Below, in pieces: positions 1-7,900 of a DNA stretch of 14,033 nt; position 1 is the first letter of the stretch, and every line of letters begins with the position of its first letter. This DNA is from Candidatus Zixiibacteriota bacterium (GTDB lineage: Bacteria; Zixibacteria; MSB-5A5; UBA10806): the NCBI GenBank assembly GCA_003520965.1, contig DOTU01000201.1:1-14033 (forward strand). Direction: 5' to 3'. The position numbers and the translations under genes were made by a program. Under the pieces are notes generated by a model. The model did not search any database and had not been told where the DNA came from. It saw nothing but the letters and a program-made list of their open reading frames with translations.

Positions 1-278
1 ATCAGATGGAATTGTCTCAAAATTACCCTAATCCATGTAACAGTTCGACAACGATACAATTTCATCTGCTCAAAGATTGCGAGATAAAACTTGTTATCCA
101 TAATATTCTTGGTAAGCGGATAAGAGTTTTGGAATCGGGAACGCTTGCAGCCGGAGATCATCAAACAATCTGGGATTCAAAGGATGATCTGGGGGAACCA
201 GTCTGTTCAGGCATCTATTTTGGGGTTCTCAAGGCGGGAAGCGGGGAGAAGTCTATTAAAATTGTATTAATCAAGTGA
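1..278 (+). CDS. C-terminal end of a T9SS-sorted secreted protein (partial, 5' end off window)
   Basis: The visible 90 or so residues are a complete type A T9SS C-terminal sorting domain. It opens with 'ELSQNYPNPCN', continues with alternating beta-strands ('IKLVIHNILGKRIRVL'), has the 'SGIYFGVL' strand, and ends 'IKIVLIK' before TGA. In the known family this domain directs a protein through the type IX secretion system and is removed at the surface. The frame stays open to the window edge (a CAG codon precedes the first ATG), and such domains sit at the end of long proteins. The ATG at position 6 is therefore almost certainly internal, and the functional part of the protein lies upstream. 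The usual YPNPFN core reads YPNPCN here. The passenger domain cannot be known from this window. Confidence 0.85.
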   Translation, partial: QMELSQNYPNPCNSSTTIQFHLLKDCEIKLVIHNILGKRIRVLESGTLAAGDHQTIWDSKDDLGEPVCSGIYFGVLKAGSGEKSIKIVLIK

Positions 279-337
279 TAGATAATAGGGTTTCATGATG
301 AATGTTGGTGCAAAAGACAGAGGTCGGCAAACCTGTT

Positions 338-346
338 AAGGAAGGA
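338..346 (+). promoter_or_regulatory. Strong ribosome binding site for the FGE-like lipoprotein
   Basis: AAGGAAGGA ends 4 nt before the ATG at 351. It supports that start, which also gives a perfect lipoprotein signal peptide. Confidence 0.6.
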
Positions 347-350
347 CGCT

Positions 351-1295
351 ATGAGGAAAATTAAACTTGGAATTTCCGTTATTTTGGTCATGACGGCGCT
401 TTTGTTGCTCTCATGCAGCAGTGATAAGAAAACGACAAATCCTCCGACTACTTTCTCTCCGGCGGGTATGGTATTAATCCAGGCTAAGGATGTCAGTTTT
501 CAGATGGGTTCAAGTGGCAATCTGGATAATGAGCAGCCGGTTCATACAGTTACTTTTTCGGCTGATTTCTGGATGGATACGACTGAAGTGACCCAGGTAG
601 ATTATGAAGCGGTCATGAGCCAGGCCTATACGGCGTATATGACTCCATCGTGGCATGATCCTTATGGTTTGGGCACTCGCTATCCGGCCTATTATGTCAC
701 CTGGGGTGATGCCGCCCTCTATTGCAATGCCAGAAGTCTTCGGGACGGACTCGATACTGTTTATACTTACTCGGCTATTGTCGGTACGCCCGGCAATATG
801 TGCGAACTCACTAATGCCGCTTATGATCTCACTAAAAGCGGCTACCGTTTACCAACTGAAGCCCAATGGGAATTTGCCGCACGCGGAGGAACAACCACCG
901 ATTTTTCGTGGGGCAAGGATTTTGACCCTTATCCGGAGACATCCAGCGACACAACCGAAGTCAACAATCACGCCGTCTGGTACATGAACGCCTGGCAATA
1001 TGGCGCTGAAGAACCTGAATTTGGAACCCACCAGGTAGCATCAAAATTACCAAATGCTTATCGTCTTTATGATATGGCCGGCAATCTGTACGAATGGTGC
1101 AACGACTGGTATGGCGATTATTCTTCAGGTCCAGTAACGGACCCCACTGGTCCAACCACAGGCGATTGGCGTTGTACACGCGGCGGGAGTTGGGGAAATC
1201 ATACCCAATATCTGAGATCATCCAACCGGACATTCTTTATTCCTGATTATACATATTATTTTATCGGATTCCGGGCGGTAGTACCGGCACAGTAA
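351..1295 (+). CDS. Lipoprotein with FGE/SUMF1-type (formylglycine-generating enzyme-like) domain, catalytic cysteines missing
   Basis: This 314-residue protein starts with a lipoprotein signal peptide: a short basic N-terminus, a hydrophobic stretch and lipobox LLSC with Cys22, so it should be lipid-anchored. From about residue 38 to the end it shows the FGE-sulfatase fold: 'AGMVLIQ', 'FWMDTTEVTQ', 'YPAYYVTWGDAALYCNAR', 'GYRLPTEAQWEFAARGG', 'YDMAGNLYEWCNDWYGDY', 'RGGSWGNHTQYLRSSNR' and 'GFRAV'. In true sulfatase-activating FGE the segment after RGGS carries two copper-binding cysteines (RGGSxxCxxxxC); here those positions are Asn and Leu. Formylglycine formation is therefore unlikely. Other members of this fold act as structural or binding proteins, including the T9SS lipoprotein GldK/PorK, but this protein is shorter and the link is only an analogy. 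Only 8 nt separate it from the next gene, so the two are probably co-transcribed. Confidence 0.85.
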   Translation: MRKIKLGISVILVMTALLLLSCSSDKKTTNPPTTFSPAGMVLIQAKDVSFQMGSSGNLDNEQPVHTVTFSADFWMDTTEVTQVDYEAVMSQAYTAYMTPSWHDPYGLGTRYPAYYVTWGDAALYCNARSLRDGLDTVYTYSAIVGTPGNMCELTNAAYDLTKSGYRLPTEAQWEFAARGGTTTDFSWGKDFDPYPETSSDTTEVNNHAVWYMNAWQYGAEEPEFGTHQVASKLPNAYRLYDMAGNLYEWCNDWYGDYSSGPVTDPTGPTTGDWRCTRGGSWGNHTQYLRSSNRTFFIPDYTYYFIGFRAVVPAQ

Positions 1296-1303
1296 GCTAT
1301 ACA

Positions 1304-3652
1304 ATGGGACGTGCAACCATTATTATCCTGACGCTGTTTCTATTCGGGGCAGCGTCAGGCCAACAACTGGCGATCAACGAATTCCTCTCCCAGAACGATA
1401 CAACCGTCGCCGATCAAAATGGCGAGTATAACGATTGGATCGAGCTATATAACTATGGCGCCACCCCAATTTCACTTGCCAATTACCATCTATCCGATAA
1501 AAGCGATAATCTCGCCAAGTGGACATTTCCGGATATCGTTATCGATTCCGGCGTTTTCTTAATTGTTTGGGCTGATGAGGATACTACACAGGCAGGTTTG
1601 CACGCCAATTTCAAGCTCTCTGTAACCGGAGAGGCAATCTATCTTTCAAGCCCGCAGTTAAACATTATCGATCACATAGTTTTCGGGCCGCAGTCATCCG
1701 ATATCAGCGCAGGGCGCTTCCCGGACGGAACCGGTGCATTTAAAAGGATGTATCCATCATTCGGCGTCCCCAACGATGGAAGCGAAATCATCGTGCCCGA
1801 TCCGGGCGCCGAGATTTACGGTGATACCAGAGTTCATACTTTCAGGCTGCATTTTAATATTGAAAATTGGGCTGACACACTAAAACACTATTTCGAGGAT
1901 TTGGGCAAGGAGTACTATCCGGTCACCGTAACATTCGATGATACGCTGGTTATAGGCAGCGTTGGCGTTCGCTATAAAGGGAATTCATCGTATGCCCAAT
2001 CGAGAAATACGCCTAAAAAGCCGTTTAAGTTAAAATTCGATAAATACCAAACCGAGCAGACCCTGCTCGGGCTGCATTTTGTAAATCTGCACAACTGCAT
2101 CAATGATCCCAGCTTCATGCGCGAGGCTATTTCTTACCATATCGCGCGGTCAATACTGCCGGCTCCAAGAACAGCTTATGCCAATCTCTATGTCGATAGC
2201 ACATTAATCGGCTTTTATGTAATGGCCGAGCAGGTCGACCCCACATTCCTCGGGGGGCAATTTGCAACCAATGAAAACAACCTTTACAAAGCCGGCAACG
2301 ATGGCGCAAACATGGAATACAAGGGCAGTCATCGGAGCGATTATGAGTCCGATTATAGCCTGAAAACCAATGAAAATGATAACGATTGGTCGCGTTTTAT
2401 CCGTATGATTTATAAGTTGAATCATACTCCTGACAACGTTTTTACCGATACAATGAGCCTCTACCTCGATCTCGATTACTGCATCAGGCTTCTGGCATTC
2501 AACATGGTCCTGTCAAATTTCGACAGCTATACCGGGTCAGGCCGAAACTACTATCTGTATGATGATCAAATCGGTGGCAATTTTAAGATCATCCCCTGGG
2601 ATTTAAACGAGTCATTCGGGGTTTTTACTAATGGCTGGGATGTGATAGCCCAGGACGCGGTTAATCTTTCAAATCTCGATAATAGGCCCCTTGCCAATCG
2701 AATTCTGTCTAACGATTCGCTGCAACTGGTTTATCTCAATTATATCTCTCAGATGATCTCGGGACCGGCATCTTATGATTCTGTTTCTGCCATGGTTGGA
2801 AGGCTTCGTCTCGTAATCGAGGAATATGTCCAGGCCGACAACAATAAACTTTATGATTATCAGCATTTTATTGATAATATCGAAAACGACGTCACTATCG
2901 GTATGGGAAAAGTAATACCGGGGATGAAGGCCTTTTCGCAGGCGAGAAACGCCAATTTGAGCCTGCAATCGACCTACCTTCGAATCTACCCAGGCGATAC
3001 TGACAACAATGGCGTAGTTAATGCACTGGATATCCTTCCGATAGGGATTTTCTTTTTGATAGAGGGGCACGCTCGCGCAGGAGCGAAAATCTTCTGGCTG
3101 GGTCAACGAACGCCATCATGGGATACTCCTGCCGCTACTTATGCAGATGCCAATGGTGACGGCGTTATAGATGAGAATGACATTGTCGCTATCGGTGTAA
3201 ATTGGGGCAATATCCATTCAACAACAGCCCAATCAAATGAGATAAACCCAGTCGATATCGAATATCTAAGGCCGTACATGTCAAATTTACAAACGATATA
3301 TAAAAATCTTTCTGGAGATAGCGAACCCGTTAAACAAATAAAAGCCCTGCTACAAACAATTCTCGACCTGAAACCCGCTGTTCCATCGGAGTTTGTGTTA
3401 AGCCAAAATTACCCCAACCCTTTCAATCTCGAAACAAATATTAATTTTTCGCTTGATAAAGATCGCAGGATATCGATTGCGATTTACGATATCACCGGCA
3501 AACTGATTACCAGGCTAATCGCGAATCAATCTTTTTCCTCTGGCTCGCATAACATACGGTATGATGCCTCTAATATATCGAGCGGTATTTATTTCTATCG
3601 CCTCTCAAGTGAAGAGGAAAGTATTATTCATAGAATGGTTGTAGTTAAATGA
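1304..3652 (+). CDS. Secreted CotH kinase-like protein with lamin-tail domain, dockerin-like repeat and T9SS sorting domain
   Basis: This is a 782-residue exported modular protein. In order: a signal peptide (residues 1 to about 19, ending 'GAASGQ'); a lamin-tail domain (about 20-140: 'LAINEFLSQND', 'DWIELYNYG', 'LANYHLSDKSDNLAKWTFP'); a CotH domain (about 175-520: 'GVRYKGNSSY', 'KKPFKLKF', 'YVMAEQVD', 'LYKAGNDGANMEYKG', 'FKIIPWDLNESFG'); a dockerin-like pair of Ca-binding loops (about 564-634); and a T9SS sorting domain (about 693-782: 'FVLSQNYPNPFN'). CotH proteins are atypical secreted protein kinases. In 'PWDLNESFG' Asp433 is the likely metal-binding residue, so kinase activity is possible but unproven. 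The dockerin suggests docking to a cohesin, and the next gene encodes one. No good ribosome binding site precedes 1304, so translation may depend on the upstream gene. The stop overlaps the next start (ATGA). Confidence 0.88.
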   Translation: MGRATIIILTLFLFGAASGQQLAINEFLSQNDTTVADQNGEYNDWIELYNYGATPISLANYHLSDKSDNLAKWTFPDIVIDSGVFLIVWADEDTTQAGLHANFKLSVTGEAIYLSSPQLNIIDHIVFGPQSSDISAGRFPDGTGAFKRMYPSFGVPNDGSEIIVPDPGAEIYGDTRVHTFRLHFNIENWADTLKHYFEDLGKEYYPVTVTFDDTLVIGSVGVRYKGNSSYAQSRNTPKKPFKLKFDKYQTEQTLLGLHFVNLHNCINDPSFMREAISYHIARSILPAPRTAYANLYVDSTLIGFYVMAEQVDPTFLGGQFATNENNLYKAGNDGANMEYKGSHRSDYESDYSLKTNENDNDWSRFIRMIYKLNHTPDNVFTDTMSLYLDLDYCIRLLAFNMVLSNFDSYTGSGRNYYLYDDQIGGNFKIIPWDLNESFGVFTNGWDVIAQDAVNLSNLDNRPLANRILSNDSLQLVYLNYISQMISGPASYDSVSAMVGRLRLVIEEYVQADNNKLYDYQHFIDNIENDVTIGMGKVIPGMKAFSQARNANLSLQSTYLRIYPGDTDNNGVVNALDILPIGIFFLIEGHARAGAKIFWLGQRTPSWDTPAATYADANGDGVIDENDIVAIGVNWGNIHSTTAQSNEINPVDIEYLRPYMSNLQTIYKNLSGDSEPVKQIKALLQTILDLKPAVPSEFVLSQNYPNPFNLETNINFSLDKDRRISIAIYDITGKLITRLIANQSFSSGSHNIRYDASNISSGIYFYRLSSEEESIIHRMVVVK

Positions 3653-4155
3653 AATATTATTTGGGCATACTAATAGTCATGATAGCCGTGATGGGATGTG
3701 GTAAAAAATCAACGAAACCGACGCCGGAGATTCCCAAGTTAATAATGACGGTGGATTACTCCAATATCGGTGTTGGGCAGAGCAGTATTCTGACAATCAC
3801 GCTGGAGAATATCGGCGATCCCATTTTCGCGATAAGCCTGCAATTAACCTACGATCATTCAATTCTCTCTTTTTCCGATTCGCTAGATTTCGAGGCGGGG
3901 GATTTTCTCGGCAGTAACGTGATTGCATTTGTGAGAGAAGAGAGTTCAATCATTCATCTCTCGATAACAAAATTGCAGGGCCAGAGCGGGGCCAGCGGCT
4001 CGGGGATTATTTGCCTGCTTCATTTTAACGGCGCTGTCGGCGGTATTTCTGATTTAAATATTGCCAGGGACAATCTTCGTTTCTACGATTCAAGCGGCGA
4101 ATTGATCGACATGCCGAATCTTGAAATCGGCTCAGCGCAAATTCAGGTAAACTGA
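3649..4155 (+). CDS. Cohesin-like domain lipoprotein
   Basis: This is a 168-residue lipoprotein. The signal peptide ends in VMGC (Cys17), followed by a short Lys/Thr/Pro linker and one beta-rich domain from about residue 32 to the end. The domain has the cohesin pattern: an early strand 'VGQSSILTITLENI', then 'ISLQLTYDHSILSF', 'EAGDFLG', a middle section, and 'GSGIICLLHFNG' near the C-terminus. That order is the signature of cohesin/CBM2-3-like domains, and the length fits a single cohesin. Its ATG overlaps the stop of the preceding dockerin-bearing gene by 4 nt, so the two products are probably made together. I infer that it anchors that protein, or other dockerin proteins, to the membrane. 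It could instead be a generic cohesin-fold lipoprotein unrelated to docking. No gene follows for about 800 nt. Confidence 0.75.
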   Translation: MKYYLGILIVMIAVMGCGKKSTKPTPEIPKLIMTVDYSNIGVGQSSILTITLENIGDPIFAISLQLTYDHSILSFSDSLDFEAGDFLGSNVIAFVREESSIIHLSITKLQGQSGASGSGIICLLHFNGAVGGISDLNIARDNLRFYDSSGELIDMPNLEIGSAQIQVN

Positions 4156-4248
4156 CCCTGGCCGTCGTTCAAATCGTTTCATAATCAGCAGTGTATGAAT
4201 ACTTATTTAGCAGGCGATCAATTGCATATTAACGCAAGAAATATTCTC

Positions 4249-4269
4249 TTTCTAACATTTTTCTAACAT
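4249..4269. repeat. Two direct repeats of TTTCTAACAT, 11-bp period
   Basis: TTTCTAACAT occurs at 4249-4258 and again at 4260-4269, one helical turn apart, just left of the decamer repeats. This is typical of a protein-binding pair, but chance in AT-rich DNA is possible. Confidence 0.45.
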
Positions 4270-4280
4270 AATATGCCGTA

Positions 4281-4310
4281 ATACGGGACAAAACGGGACA
4301 ATACCGGAAA
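4281..4310. repeat. Tandem 10-bp repeats (ATACGGGACA family), three copies
   Basis: The three consecutive decamers are ATACGGGACA (4281-4290), AAACGGGACA (4291-4300) and a degenerate ATACCGGAAA (4301-4310). The 10-bp period puts each unit on the same face of the helix. The core recurs inverted at 4345-4362. The position beside a truncated tRNA suggests recombinase arm-type sites, though no integrase is in the window. Confidence 0.55.
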
Positions 4311-4358
4311 AGAAGACAAGCTGTAAGTCTTTGCCCTTGTTGTTCGGTATTGTCCCGT
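4293..4358. repeat. Inverted repeat with 14-bp perfect arms
   Basis: ACGGGACAATACCG (4293-4306) is the exact reverse complement of CGGTATTGTCCCGT (4345-4358). The 38-nt loop contains a further 5-bp stem (ACAAG 4316-4320 with CTTGT 4336-4340). The right arm extends to 4362 and also matches the left decamers with one unit skipped. It could be a DNA recombination or binding site, or a structured RNA. There is no T-run after it, so a terminator is less likely. Confidence 0.65.
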
Positions 4359-4372
4359 ATTAGGGGGTTACT

Positions 4373-4419
4373 TCCGGCTCATAACCCGAAGGTCCTGGGT
4401 TCAAATCCCAGCCACGCTA
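4373..4419 (+). pseudogene. 3' half of a tRNA with anticodon CAT (Met or Ile2 type); 5' half absent
   Basis: The anticodon loop CTCATAA (4378-4384, anticodon 4380-4382) is followed by the 3' anticodon-stem strand, the variable loop AGGTC, and a perfect T arm (CTGGG, loop TTCAAAT, CCCAG; 4395-4411). The acceptor 3' strand CCACGCT and discriminator A (4419) complete it. CCA is not encoded. Upstream there is no D arm and no AGCGTGG-type acceptor 5' strand. The 5' anticodon-stem strand (4373-4377) also has one C-C mismatch, so similarity to a normal tRNA breaks near the anticodon loop. This fits the displaced 3' fragment left when an element integrates into a tRNA gene. It cannot be a working tRNA as it stands. 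Confidence 0.75.
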
Positions 4420-4424
4420 TGAAT

Positions 4425-4463
4425 AAGCCCTTGAATCATAACTGGTTCAAGGGTTTTAATTTT
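4425..4463 (+). terminator. Intrinsic terminator after the tRNA remnant
   Basis: CCCTTGAA (4428-4435) pairs with TTCAAGGG (4446-4453) across a 10-nt loop. The stem extends through AAG/TTT and runs into TTTTAATTTT. Standing just after the tRNA 3' end, it is probably the original terminator of that tRNA gene. Confidence 0.7.
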
Positions 4464-4766
4464 GTATCTTATTTTGTCGCGGGTCAGGACCAAGGTTAAA
4501 AATCGGCTATTTCGGTATTTTGTAGAGTAATATCCATTGAGTTCCGGTCTAACGCGCCCAGAGCTTTTATAGCTTTTGGTCTTCTGGTTGTTTTTGACTG
4601 TAATTGAATTGAAGAATTGTGAAGGATTACGAAAGATTGCTTATAGAGCAGACCGGGCAGTGCATTTGTAATATCGCTGGACCGGATTGATAAAAAGAAA
4701 TCAAGATTAACAATAACCGAATTTCCCTATTGGTCTATCGCTTACCGACCTTCGCTATTTCTCAAA

Positions 4767-4798
4767 TTCACATTTATTAACACTTAAGTGCCTATAAA
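4767..4798 (+). promoter_or_regulatory. Possible promoter with a palindrome in its spacer, upstream of the GH38 gene
   Basis: TTCACA (4767-4772) resembles a -35 box and TATAAA (4793-4798) a -10 box. The 20-bp spacer is longer than usual and contains the perfect palindrome CACTTAAGTG (4781-4790). A long spacer with a dyad recalls MerR-type activated promoters, but no regulator gene is present, and promoters in this group of bacteria may follow other rules. A second weak candidate is TATATT at 4845-4850. Confidence 0.25.
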
Positions 4799-4957
4799 AT
4801 GAAACGAGAGTTTCGATTTTTCTGGAAGTAAAACATTGTTTTTTTATATTAGCTGATATGAAAGTGTTGGGAATTTCCACGTCGTTCGATAATCACATGC
4901 CGGGAAAGGGCTGGAATCGATTCCTGGCAGGGAATAATGTATGTTACTTGTTTCAAT

Positions 4958-4964
4958 AAGAGGA
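4958..4964 (+). promoter_or_regulatory. Ribosome binding site deciding the GH38 start
   Basis: AAGAGGA lies 5 nt before the ATG at 4970. The in-frame ATG at 4937 has no well-spaced site and would add residues that disrupt the signal peptide, so 4970 is preferred. Confidence 0.6.
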
Positions 4965-4969
4965 TATTT

Positions 4970-7900
4970 ATGAAGATACTGGCCAGAATATTTAGCTATT
5001 TCCTTTTTGTTTTATTAGCCGAGGGAATCTGTATGGGACAAACTGCTCGGTCATCGACAACGATTGAAGTTTTTTCTGCGAAAAAAACAGATATCGCTCG
5101 ACAAAATATATATCTGAATGGATATTACAGGACTGTAAATGGTCAAACGATCTCATACCATTCATCGCATCCCGATGCTGAGGATGCCCTTCTTGTAAGG
5201 GCGCAGCGGGATGTTCATTCAATTTCGTGGGAGACAGATACTCTTCCAAAATCGCAACCCGGTAAATATTACCAGTTCATCTGGCTGGCGGGAATAGAAC
5301 ACAAAGGATGGGGCGGCACTATACCACATGAGTTCAAGCTTTATATCAATGACCAGTTATGGTTCACCTTTGCAAACCGGAAAGATTCAATTGCGAATCA
5401 TTGGACCATTCCTGGAAAAGATGGTGCAGAGCTGACATTCGATTCCCAAATGACCGACAAGTACGGTGACCTGTTTGGGTATATGTTCATGAAAATTCCT
5501 CGAAACAGTTTTCAATCCGGGTTGCCGCTTATTATAAGGGTCGATGGCGAGGAGGTCGACAGCCCAGACTGGTTTATGACATTCGAGTATCATTTCAATT
5601 TTATGCCGCGCAGTCGTCCCGAACCGGTCTTGATGCATAATAGCAAGAACGCAACTCAGGAGCTTCGGATAAGCCTTGATAATCTGGAACCTGATAGAAT
5701 TGTCAAAATAATGGTTCCCAATCAGGAGCCAGTCATGCAGCCTCTTGGAATTGGCGGCAATATATTCCGCATTCCCATACCGTCGGTATCGGGCAATACG
5801 TCGATGGAAATCATTTTTATCAAAGATAAAGTATCGGTCGATAAATCAATAATAACAATTGTCCCTCCCGCCAAACGAGATATTTACCTTGTTCCTTACT
5901 CGCACAATGATATCGGTTATACCGATCTTCAAACAAATGTGGAGAAGAAACAATGGGCCAATCTTGATGAAGCACTAAAGCTTATTCGCGAGACAAAAGA
6001 CTATCCACCCGAAGCTCAATTCAAATGGAATATGGAAATTCTCTGGCCGCTTGATAGCTATTTGCAAAAAGCATCACCGGAGAGAAAACAGGAGCTTCTC
6101 GAGGCTATCCGAAATGGCAGTATCGGTTTGAATGCTCTCTATGTAAATCCGTTGACTGGACTTGCAAACAGTACAGAGATGTCTCACCTATTGGATTTCG
6201 CCAGAGAATTCTCCGAACAATATTCAATTCCCATACAATCTGCAACAATCTCGGATATTCCTGGCTTTACCTTAGGTATTGTCTCGGCTCTGGCGCAGAG
6301 CAACGTGAAGTATTTCGCAAGCGGCCCTAATTCCGGAGACAGGATTGGTTATGTAATCGACCAGTGGGGGGACAAGCCGTTCTATTGGAGTTCGCAATCG
6401 GGGAAAGAGAAGGTGCTCTTCTGGGTCGCCGGATCGAGTTATTCGACTTTTCATCAGGGGACTCTTACAGGATTCGGTCCTGAGAAAATTATGAAACTCG
6501 CCAGGAAACTCAACGAAAATAATTATCCGTACGATACGTATTTCCTTCCCTATACTCTGGGAGACAACGCCGGGCCAGACTCAACATTATCATCTTTCGT
6601 GAAGGCCTGGAATGAAAAATACATTACACCTACTCTAATTATTTCCACTCATGAGCAGATGTTCAAGGATTTTGAAAAGAAATACGGCGCAGCGCTTCCG
6701 ATCTACTCTGGTGATTTTACCCCTTATTGGGAGGATGGTGCGCTTTCCACGGCCTACGAAACGGCGTTGAATCGTCACAGTGTCGATCAACTTATTCAGG
6801 CAGAGGCGATCTGCTCAATTCGCTGTCCTGAAAATTATTCGAAGGATCTTTTTGGCAAAGCCTGGGCCGATGTTATTTTATGGGACGAACACACCTGGGG
6901 CGCTGACATAAGTGTCACTAATCCCGACGATCCCAAAACTATTCGACAATGGAAAATTAAACAGCAGTTTGCGTTGAAGGCGGATAGCTTGTCGTCAGAG
7001 CTTCTTTCTCGAGCCCTCGACGACCACAGTGCTAATTTAAAGAAAGATATATATTTAGATATCTTTAATACAAATTCATGGATGCAAAGCGATCTTATCA
7101 TTTTAAGTCCCAAGTACAGTAGCGTCGGTGACAGAGTAGTTGATGATAATGGAAATGTATTGCTTTCTCAGCGGTTGAGCACCGGCGAGTTAGCGGTATT
7201 TATGGAAAATGTCCCGCCATTATCTTCAAAGCGGATTATCGTAAAAAAAGGAGACCCAACATCCAAAGGGAACGCTCACGTAAATAATAATTCGATTGAA
7301 AATAACTTTATGTCACTTTTGATCAATAATAAAACCGGGGCGATAGAGAGCTTAATTGAAAAGTCATCCCATAAGGAGCTTGTGGATGAGAATAAACAAG
7401 GTTTGAATCGATATACATATATCAATGGCAAAGATCCGGATAGCGCGCGGTTTCTATCGAATGTTCGAGTTACGACCAAAGAGAGAGGTCCGCTGGTGGC
7501 GTCTTTGCTGATTCAGGCTGATGCTCCGGGCTGCAATAGTTATTCATGCGAAATTCAAGTTATCCATAACTTAAATCGGGTTGATATTATCAATCGGATA
7601 AATAAAAAGGCAATTCGCGATAAGGAAGGCGTTCACTTTTCATTCCCCTTTAATATCCCTAATGGGGTAATTCATTATGATGTAGCCTCCGGGATTGTCC
7701 AGCCGGAAAAGGATCAGCTTGCAGGAGCTTGTAAGAATTTTTATTCGGTTGTAAGCTGGGTGGATATGTCTAATGATTCTATAGGAGTTACCTGGACAAC
7801 AAACGATGCGCCTCTCATCGAGATTGGCAAGATAACCGCGGAAGCGCCGTGGATGAAGAGTAACAAGGCATCAACAACCATTTTCTCCTATGCAATGAAT

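Larger units (their letters stand above)
4156..4969. other. Long region without protein genes; holds repeats, tRNA remnant, terminator, possible promoter
   Basis: No credible coding frame is visible on either strand. From left to right it contains paired TTTCTAACAT direct repeats, tandem decamers, a long inverted repeat, the 3' half of a tRNA, a terminator hairpin (4425-4463), then about 300 nt (4464-4766) in which I recognise nothing. Next come a possible promoter with a palindrome (4767-4798) and a 5-bp hairpin (GAAAC/GTTTC, 4801-4814) followed by T residues. The last 150 nt or so would be the leader of the GH38 gene. No riboswitch was recognised. Confidence 0.6.

Noticed and set aside
655..987. 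A 110-residue plus-strand frame within the FGE-like gene
   Set aside because: It is out of frame with strongly conserved FGE-fold coding sequence and resembles no known protein.
351..1295. Active sulfatase-activating enzyme
   Set aside because: Both catalytic cysteine positions are replaced and no sulfatase is encoded nearby.
2669..3106. A 145-residue minus-strand reading frame
   Set aside because: It lies opposite the CotH and dockerin coding sequence, has no recognisable domain or start signal, and is a shadow of that gene.
4281..4310. CRISPR array
   Set aside because: The units are only 10 bp, directly adjacent without spacers, and no cas gene is present.
4293..4378. Group I intron or other interruption inside the tRNA anticodon loop
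   Set aside because: The anticodon loop is intact and the break lies 5' of it; I found no tRNA 5' half further upstream in the window.
4347..4419. A complete functional tRNA
   Set aside because: The 26 nt before the anticodon stem form no D arm and do not pair with the acceptor strand CCACGCT; only the 3' half is real.
4937..4969. Upstream ATG start for the GH38 protein
   Set aside because: It would add 11 polar residues before a perfect signal peptide and lacks a well-spaced ribosome binding site.
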